The translations under genes were made by a program, and so were the position numbers. Below are positions 7,396-11,687 of a stretch of 11,687 nucleotides of DNA, one piece after another. The stretch is taken from assembly GCA_022712835.1 (NCBI GenBank), contig JAFLJU010000141.1, positions 1-11,687 of the forward strand. The letters are read 5' to 3'. The notes beneath the pieces are model-generated. The model was given only the letters and a program-made list of their open reading frames with translations, ran no database searches and had not been told where the DNA came from. Origin of the DNA: Desulfobacteraceae bacterium. GTDB lineage: Bacteria; Desulfobacterota; Desulfobacteria; Desulfobacterales; Desulfobacteraceae. Position 1 is the stretch's first letter; each line of letters starts with the position of its first letter.

Positions 7396-7425
7396 AAACG
7401 ACCCGATCTTTTAGTTAGGTCGTTT
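7396..7425 (-). promoter_or_regulatory. Inverted repeat in the Fe-S gene leader
   Basis: AAACGACC (7396-7403) and GGTCGTTT (7418-7425) are exact reverse complements separated by 14 nt. On the minus strand the stem is followed by TCACTTTTTCC, so it could act as a weak attenuator about 32 nt before the ribosome binding site. The loop and right arm include AGTTAGG (7413-7419), the same seven bases that open the large palindrome at 7499, so it may alternatively be an auxiliary binding half-site. Confidence 0.4.
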
Positions 7426-7498
7426 AGCTGTTTGCGTCTATCAACTTAAATAGGGCGGACAGTCAACTTTTTCAAAAATTGCCAGGTTACTAATATCA

Positions 7499-7533
7499 AG
7501 TTAGGCATATATCAATATGATATATGCCTAACT
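7499..7533. promoter_or_regulatory. Perfect 15-bp inverted repeat, candidate PadR operator
   Basis: AGTTAGGCATATATC (7499-7513) is the exact reverse complement of 7519-7533, separated by AATAT. It lies 147 bp upstream of the Fe-S start codon and overlaps a candidate -10 element for that gene. A dimeric repressor bound here would block transcription. The PadR regulator encoded in the same probable operon is the natural candidate; this is inferred from position and symmetry only. There is no G/C-rich stem with a T-run, so a terminator is unlikely. Confidence 0.65.
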
Positions 7534-7557
7534 ATACATAACCACCCCCAGTGTCAA
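7531..7557 (-). promoter_or_regulatory. Candidate promoter of the Fe-S/padR operon
   Basis: On the minus strand TTGACA (7552-7557) is followed after 15 nt by TATAGT (7531-7536). The -35 is consensus; the spacer is shorter than ideal, as in some regulated promoters. The -10 overlaps the right arm of the 35-bp palindrome. It implies a leader of about 170 nt that contains the second inverted repeat. A weaker alternative (TTGAAA, 17 nt, TATTTA) lies nearer the gene. Confidence 0.4.
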
Positions 7558-7635
7558 CCTCTTTTTTAACTTTTCTTATCCACTTTTCTCATCACCGGGC
7601 CACAGCGTCCAACCGGTTCAAAGTTGTCTTTCTGC

Positions 7636-7664
7636 TTGCAATCAAATTAAAAGGAGTGTATTTA
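7636..7664 (+). promoter_or_regulatory. Candidate promoter of the kinase/HTH regulator pair
   Basis: TTGCAA (7636-7641), a 17-nt spacer and TATTTA (7659-7664) form a moderate sigma70-like promoter about 60 bp upstream of the kinase start. In such AT-rich DNA a chance match is possible. Confidence 0.3.
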
Positions 7665-7725
7665 ATTTTTTTTATGTTATCTCGCTATAAAAGATGAATT
7701 AGTTCAAAAAATTAGGATAAAATTG

Positions 7726-8229
7726 ATGAAAATTAAAGAAAATCTCGCTTTGATAGGGATGCCTGCCGTAGGAAAAAGCACCGTGGGCGTGTTGCTGGCA
7801 AAAAAATTGGGGTTTGCATTTTTAGACACCGACATTCTGATCCAAACAAATGAGAAAATGACCCTTGCCCAGATTATTTGTCAAAAAGGTCTGGAGCGTT
7901 TCCTTGAAATTGAGGAATCCCATTTGCTAAGCCTGAATTGTTCACAACACCTTATTGCCACCGGTGGTAGCGTGATCTACCGGGAAAAGGCCATGGCACA
8001 CCTTGCACAAAATTCGACCATTGTTTATCTTTATGTGGATATGGATATCCTGACAACCCGACTGTCCGATGTGATTGAAAGGGGGGTTGCCATAGATCCG
8101 GGGAAAGGAATTGATGCGCTTTACAAAGAAAGAACTCCCTTGTATGATAAATATTGTGATATGAAAATTGATTGCGGAACAAAGACACCTGCACAGGTTG
8201 TAACCGCCGTTGAACAATATTTGATATAA
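7726..8229 (+). CDS. Shikimate-kinase-like P-loop kinase, divergent substrate site
   Basis: A 167-residue cytoplasmic small-molecule kinase of the shikimate kinase fold. Walker A is GMPAVGKST (11-19), and DTD (34-36) supplies the expected Mg and substrate aspartates. KERTPLYDKYCD (134-145) matches the family's ERxPLY block with its substrate-site arginine. It departs from true AroK at three places. The FRxxE motif is replaced by RFLEIEE (58-64), with leucine at the usual arginine. The GGG loop is shortened to ATGGSV (78-83). The RPLL lid motif is replaced by ERGVAIDPGKG (118-128). These changes mark a separate subfamily common in anaerobes and usually annotated as shikimate kinase, so the substrate may differ. 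An ATG at 7726 fits the AGGAT site (7714-7718) better than the TTG one codon earlier. It is followed 30 bp later by the HTH regulator. Confidence 0.85.
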   Translation: MKIKENLALIGMPAVGKSTVGVLLAKKLGFAFLDTDILIQTNEKMTLAQIICQKGLERFLEIEESHLLSLNCSQHLIATGGSVIYREKAMAHLAQNSTIVYLYVDMDILTTRLSDVIERGVAIDPGKGIDALYKERTPLYDKYCDMKIDCGTKTPAQVVTAVEQYLI

Positions 8230-8259
8230 AATTTGCCAAAAATTCCAGGGAGGATGGTC

Positions 8260-9201
8260 ATGGGTGAGATGCTTACCACAAAGCAGGTGGCACAATTTTT
8301 AAGTGTTAATGAAAAAATGGTATATTCACTCATCTCTGAAAAAGGCCTTCCTGCTTCCAAGGTAACAGGGAAATGGCTGTTTCCCATTGAGCTGGTCCGG
8401 CAATGGGTAGAGACCGGGACGGAAAACTATCCGGAAATGGCAAAGTTGCCTCCCTACCACGGGCTGGTGCTCATTGCCGGTTCCAATGATCTATTATTGG
8501 ATAAAATCATTTCCACCTTTAATCTCAAGCATGAGAACCATATGGCCATGTTTGGCCTTGCCGGTTCCATGGGGGGGCTTAAGGCCCTGCGCCAGAATCT
8601 TTGTCATATTGCCGCAAGCCACCTGGTGGCGGATAATAAGGAGTATAATTTCCCCTTTATTCAGGATGCAATGGCCCCAATGCCTGCGGTGGTGAATTTT
8701 TGCCTAAGGGAGCAGGGAATCCTCGTCCAAAAGGGGAATCCTGAAAACATTCAATCGGTCGGTGATTTGAAACAGCCCCATATAAAAATAGTAAACCGGC
8801 TCCTGGGAACCGGTACCCGCCAACTCTTTGACAAGGAGTTGAAAAAGTCAGGTATCAAAGGGGAAACCCTGAAAGGATATGACAACTGCCTGTCAAAACA
8901 CATGGATATAGGCCTTGCCATTTTAACGGGAAAGGCCCAGGCAGGCCCCGGGATCAAGCCGATTGCCAAACTTTTAGGCCTTGATTTTATTCCCTTGTGT
9001 TGGGAACGCTTTGATTTGCTGATTGGCAAAGACCGGTTTTTTGACCAGGGGATTCAGTTGTTTCTCTCGCTGTTAAAGGGCAAGGTGATTCAGTCCGCAG
9101 CCGAAGAATACGGCGGGTATGATCTATCTTTGACGGGGAAAATGGTCTACCCGGAACCGGCCATTAATCAAGAGGATTTGATACCTAAGGGAGCCTTATA
9201 G
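8260..9201 (+). CDS. HTH regulator with molybdate-binding-like periplasmic-binding-protein domain
   Basis: A 313-residue soluble protein. Residues 3-50 are an excisionase/MerR-like helix-turn-helix (MLTTKQVAQFLSVNEKMVYSLI, then GKWLFP). Residues about 66-290 are a PBP-like domain of the COG1910 type: GSMGGLKAL (102-110), SHLVADNKEYNFPF (120-133), VNRLLGTGTRQLFD (178-191) and the late WERFDLLIG (248-256). There is no signal peptide, so the binding domain works inside the cell. Relatives are described as molybdate- or tungstate-binding domains fused to DNA-binding heads, so this is probably a regulator sensing an oxyanion or a cofactor-related ligand. The chosen ATG has GGGAGG six bases upstream; a longer in-frame TTG start at 8233 has no such site. 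It is probably cotranscribed with the kinase gene. mobB about 3 kb away is loosely consistent with a molybdenum theme. Confidence 0.85.
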   Translation: MGEMLTTKQVAQFLSVNEKMVYSLISEKGLPASKVTGKWLFPIELVRQWVETGTENYPEMAKLPPYHGLVLIAGSNDLLLDKIISTFNLKHENHMAMFGLAGSMGGLKALRQNLCHIAASHLVADNKEYNFPFIQDAMAPMPAVVNFCLREQGILVQKGNPENIQSVGDLKQPHIKIVNRLLGTGTRQLFDKELKKSGIKGETLKGYDNCLSKHMDIGLAILTGKAQAGPGIKPIAKLLGLDFIPLCWERFDLLIGKDRFFDQGIQLFLSLLKGKVIQSAAEEYGGYDLSLTGKMVYPEPAINQEDLIPKGAL

Positions 9202-9246
9202 AGAGGAGTACGTGGCTATTGTTAGGTGTTGCGTCTTTTCTGTATT

Positions 9247-9951
9247 TCACCGCATGGCAATTGTTTTGACAGACCCTTCCACAATGGCTTTCAGATCCTG
9301 CATCTCTTCCGGGGAAAAAAAGTTTTGATCCTGATTTAAAAAGTCAGGATCCAGAACCGCTACATTTTGGGAGCATTTTTGCAGAACATAGCGGGAAGCG
9401 CCTTTGATCAGCACGGCAATCTCGGCCATGATCTCTTTTGTGATAAAGGGCCGGGCGCAGGTGGTACGAAATTCATAGTTAGGCGCTTTTTCCATAATTA
9501 ATTCAATGCTGTCTTGGATTTTTTTCACATCAAAATTGCCCTTGATCACCAAGGGGTATTTGGCCAGACTGGTTTTGATGTCCATGGCCAGGTAGTCGAT
9601 GAGATTTTGATCCAGCAGGCGTTCAAGGATATGGGGCCTTGTGCCGTTGCTGTCCAGCTTGATCTTGTAACCCATTTTACGGACCTGTTGACAAAATTCA
9701 ATCAGATCCGGCTGCAGGGTTGGCTCTCCGCCGGTGATGGCTACCCCTTGGAGTTGATCTTTGCGTTTTTCAAGGAAGGCAAAGATGGCGTCCAGATCAT
9801 GGAGACTGCCAACCCCTTTTACGGGGCCGGCAGCAAGATCCGGATTGTGGCAATAGGAACAGATGAAATTACACCCCGAAGTAAAGACCACACATGCAAT
9901 GGTCCCGGGAAAATCGATCAGGGAGTTTTTTTGAAATCCGCCAATATTCAT
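9247..9951 (-). CDS. nrdG: Anaerobic ribonucleoside-triphosphate reductase activating protein (radical SAM)
   Basis: A 234-residue radical-SAM activase that installs the glycyl radical on NrdD. CNFICSYC (27-34) is the CxxxCxxC motif for the [4Fe-4S] cluster, preceded by the typical NSLIDFPG (9-16). The SAM-binding GGEPTLQ is at 74-80, and SNGT follows at 101-104. Length and motifs fit the longer NrdG2 type (TIGR02495) rather than the roughly 155-residue E. coli form. The ATG at 9951 is chosen because MNIGGFQKNSLIDFPG is the family N-terminus. An open frame extends 60 codons further upstream, but those overlap the nrdD 3' end and read as unrelated residues. It starts 10 bp after the nrdD stop, so the two are one operon. 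It converges with the HTH regulator gene, 45 bp apart, with no clear terminator. Confidence 0.95.
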   Translation of the reverse strand: MNIGGFQKNSLIDFPGTIACVVFTSGCNFICSYCHNPDLAAGPVKGVGSLHDLDAIFAFLEKRKDQLQGVAITGGEPTLQPDLIEFCQQVRKMGYKIKLDSNGTRPHILERLLDQNLIDYLAMDIKTSLAKYPLVIKGNFDVKKIQDSIELIMEKAPNYEFRTTCARPFITKEIMAEIAVLIKGASRYVLQKCSQNVAVLDPDFLNQDQNFFSPEEMQDLKAIVEGSVKTIAMR

Positions 9952-9961
9952 GGGACTCTTC

Positions 9962-11687
9962 TTAAGCCACGTTATAGGTTTTGCGCATGCAAAATTCGGT
10001 CTGTTTGCCGTTGTTCCATTGTCCCACCGGGCGAAGATACCCCACCACCCGGGAATAGATTTCCGTTTCAGCATCGCAGGTGCCGCAGCGTTCCTGCTCT
10101 CCTGTGAGATATCCATGGGAGGGGCAGACACTAAAGGTTGGGGTCAGGGTAAAATAGGGGAGTCTGAAGCTTGAGGAGACTTTGTTGACCATCTGTTTGA
10201 CAACTTCTATGTCACTGACTTCTTCCCCCAAAAACAGATGCTGGACCGTCCCGCCGGTGTATTTTGTCTGGAGATTGTCCTGGAGTTCCAGGGCTTCAAA
10301 CAAATCATCGGTATAATTGACCGGTAAATGGGTGGAATTGGTATAGAAGGGGTCTTTGCCCTGCTGAAATTCTTCCTCATTGGCACAGATGATGTTTTTG
10401 AATTTTTTCTTGTCCATGTTGGCAAAGCGATAGGTGGTGCCTTCGGCGGGCGTTGCTTCCAGGTTGAAGATCTGATCGGTCTCTTCCTGTAATGCTTCAA
10501 TTCTCATGCGGATATGGTCCATGGCACGGATGGCAAAGGCCTGTCCTTTTTGGGTTGCAATGCCTTCTCCCAAAAAGTTGACACAGGCCTCGTTCATGCC
10601 CAGGATGCCGATGGTGGAAAAATGGTTGCGCCAGTAAACCCCGGTACTTTCTTTGATTTTTCTTAGGTAGAATTTGGAGTAGGGGTAGAGATCGCCATTG
10701 GTGAATTTTTCCAAAATCTTGCGTTTAATGCTCAACGAGTCAGCAGAGATCTGGATGAGGGTGTCCAGGCGAGCGAGAAAGTCGGCTTCATCCGTGGCCA
10801 GGTAACCGATTCTGGGCAAATTCAGGGTGACAACCCCAATGGAGCCGGTCAGGGGATTGGCACCAAAAAGCCCCCCCCCTCTTTTGCGAAGTTCCCGGTT
10901 GTCCAATCTTAGACGACAGCACATGGACCTTGCATCTTCGGGGTCCATGTCGGAATTTACAAAGTTGGAGAAATAGGGAATTCCGTATTTGCCCGTCATT
11001 TTCCAGATGTTTTCCAGGTTGGGATTGTCCCAGTTAAAATCCTTTGTAATGTTATAGGTGGGGATGGGAAAGGTGAAGACTCTTCCCTTGGCATCCCCTT
11101 CCATCATTACGTCAGCAAAGGCGGCATTGAGTATGTCCATTTCTTCCTGGTAATATGCGTAGGTCTTTTCTTGGTAAACACCCCCCATCATGACCGGGGC
11201 ATCTTTCAGGGTAGCGGGGACAATGAGATCCATGGTGATGTTGGTAAACGGCGTCTGGAATCCAACTCGGGTGGGGATATTGATATTGAAAATAAATTCC
11301 TGAAGTGCCTGTTTGACTTCTTTATAACTCAGTTGATCTTCCCGGATAAAGGGTGCCAGCAGGGTGTCAAAATTGGACATGGCCTGGGCACCAGCCGCCT
11401 CTCCCTGGAGGGTGTAAAAAAAGTTGACAACCTGGCCCAGGGCACTTCTGAAATGTTTTGGTGGAGAGGATTCTACCTTGCCAGCCACCCCTTTAAATCC
11501 TTCAGCCAACAGATCCTGGAGGTCCCAGCCCACGCAATAAACCGATAGCAGGCTTAAGTCGTGGATGTGAAGATCTCCTGCATAATGGGCATCCCTGACT
11601 TCAGGGGGGTACACGCTGTTGAGCCAGTATTCTGCGGTAATATCTGAAGAGATATGATTGTTGAGTCCCTGGAGGGAATAGCTCATG
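9962..11687 (-). CDS. nrdD: Anaerobic ribonucleoside-triphosphate reductase, partial (5' end outside window)
   Basis: The C-terminal 574 or so residues of the oxygen-sensitive class III enzyme that reduces ribonucleotides to deoxyribonucleotides using a glycyl radical. Visible blocks, numbered from the ATG at 11686, include HIHDLSLLSVYCVGWDL (39-55, candidate active-site C51) and QGEAAGAQA (94-102). RSMCC (253-257) carries the second active-site cysteine, and LEATPAEGT (409-417) and YTGGTV (476-481) follow. The C-terminal zinc region has C521, C534 and C537, and the glycyl-radical site is RVVGY (G549). All expected catalytic blocks are intact. The family normally has roughly 100 more N-terminal residues, usually including an ATP-cone. 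The ATG at the window edge sits inside the conserved YSLQGLNN context and is therefore internal. It is followed by nrdG. Confidence 0.96.
   Translation of the reverse strand, partial: MSYSLQGLNNHISSDITAEYWLNSVYPPEVRDAHYAGDLHIHDLSLLSVYCVGWDLQDLLAEGFKGVAGKVESSPPKHFRSALGQVVNFFYTLQGEAAGAQAMSNFDTLLAPFIREDQLSYKEVKQALQEFIFNINIPTRVGFQTPFTNITMDLIVPATLKDAPVMMGGVYQEKTYAYYQEEMDILNAAFADVMMEGDAKGRVFTFPIPTYNITKDFNWDNPNLENIWKMTGKYGIPYFSNFVNSDMDPEDARSMCCRLRLDNRELRKRGGGLFGANPLTGSIGVVTLNLPRIGYLATDEADFLARLDTLIQISADSLSIKRKILEKFTNGDLYPYSKFYLRKIKESTGVYWRNHFSTIGILGMNEACVNFLGEGIATQKGQAFAIRAMDHIRMRIEALQEETDQIFNLEATPAEGTTYRFANMDKKKFKNIICANEEEFQQGKDPFYTNSTHLPVNYTDDLFEALELQDNLQTKYTGGTVQHLFLGEEVSDIEVVKQMVNKVSSSFRLPYFTLTPTFSVCPSHGYLTGEQERCGTCDAETEIYSRVVGYLRPVGQWNNGKQTEFCMRKTYNVA

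Larger units (their letters stand above)
7353..7725. promoter_or_regulatory. 373-bp divergent regulatory region
   Basis: This non-coding stretch separates the minus-strand Fe-S gene from the plus-strand kinase gene. From left to right it holds the strong Fe-S ribosome binding site, an 8-bp inverted repeat in the Fe-S leader, a 35-bp perfect operator-like palindrome with a candidate minus-strand promoter, and a candidate plus-strand promoter for the kinase gene. The gene-free length fits a regulated divergent promoter region. I saw no RNA gene, riboswitch I could name, or credible small ORF. Confidence 0.7.

Noticed and set aside
7651..7698. Tiny ORF after AAGGAG in the divergent region (ATG at 7674)
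   Set aside because: Only seven codons, with about 17 bases between the purine-rich site and the ATG; it is not supportable as a gene.
8233..8259. Longer HTH regulator start at TTG 8233
   Set aside because: The start has no ribosome binding site, and the true one (GGGAGG) lies inside the proposed extension just before ATG 8260.
8260..8400. Phage excisionase, suggested by the HTH type
   Set aside because: The same frame continues into a full PBP-like ligand-binding domain and there is no integrase, att site or phage gene nearby.
9952..10131. 60-codon N-terminal extension of NrdG
   Set aside because: These codons overlap nrdD in another frame and give a sequence unlike any NrdG; the family N-terminus begins at the ATG at 9951.
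1..11687. CRISPR array, insertion sequence, tRNA, defence or toxin-antitoxin system
   Set aside because: No spaced direct repeats, transposase-like product, tRNA cloverleaf or known defence motif was seen; the repeats found are short regulatory-scale elements.

Overview
The window looks like chromosomal DNA of a strictly anaerobic Desulfobacterota-type bacterium (a Desulfobacter/Desulfobacula-like sulfate reducer is my best guess). This is inferred from gene content only: an oxygen-sensitive class III ribonucleotide reductase with its radical-SAM activase, a cysteine-rich ferredoxin-like protein, molybdenum-cofactor functions, a PAS hybrid histidine kinase and a GGDEF protein. No rRNA or other phylogenetic marker is present. 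There are ten coding regions, nine complete and one cut by the right edge. I see no tRNA, rRNA, CRISPR array, transposase or phage gene.

Left part (1-5035): a diguanylate cyclase with intact GGEEF and I-site (minus), then an HD-domain hydrolase (minus) whose 3' side carries a 41-nt near-perfect hairpin. A six-TM PAS/HisKA/HATPase/receiver hybrid kinase (plus) runs divergently from the HD gene. It converges on a small minus-strand operon of mobB followed, nine bases after its stop, by a secreted LPP20-like protein of unknown function.

Middle part (5045-7725): mobB is preceded by a PadR-family regulator gene, which follows a gene for a 364-residue protein with 19 cysteines and two [4Fe-4S] motifs. 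All are on the minus strand. Upstream of the Fe-S gene is a 373-bp non-coding stretch. It holds a perfect 15-bp inverted repeat with a 5-nt spacer next to a candidate promoter, plus a second hairpin in the leader. I infer a self-regulated Fe-S protein/PadR operon.

Right part (7726-11687): a divergent plus-strand pair encodes a shikimate-kinase-like P-loop kinase lacking several substrate-site residues, and a HTH plus molybdate-binding-like domain regulator. These face a minus-strand nrdD-nrdG operon for anaerobic deoxynucleotide synthesis, with nrdD incomplete at its 5' end.

Together the window is mostly anaerobic housekeeping plus signalling. Possible links to molybdenum or tungsten metabolism come from mobB and the HTH/PBP regulator. 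I do not see a clear multi-gene novel system. The points most worth checking are the Fe-S/PadR operon with its operator, and the atypical kinase paired with the ligand-binding regulator.
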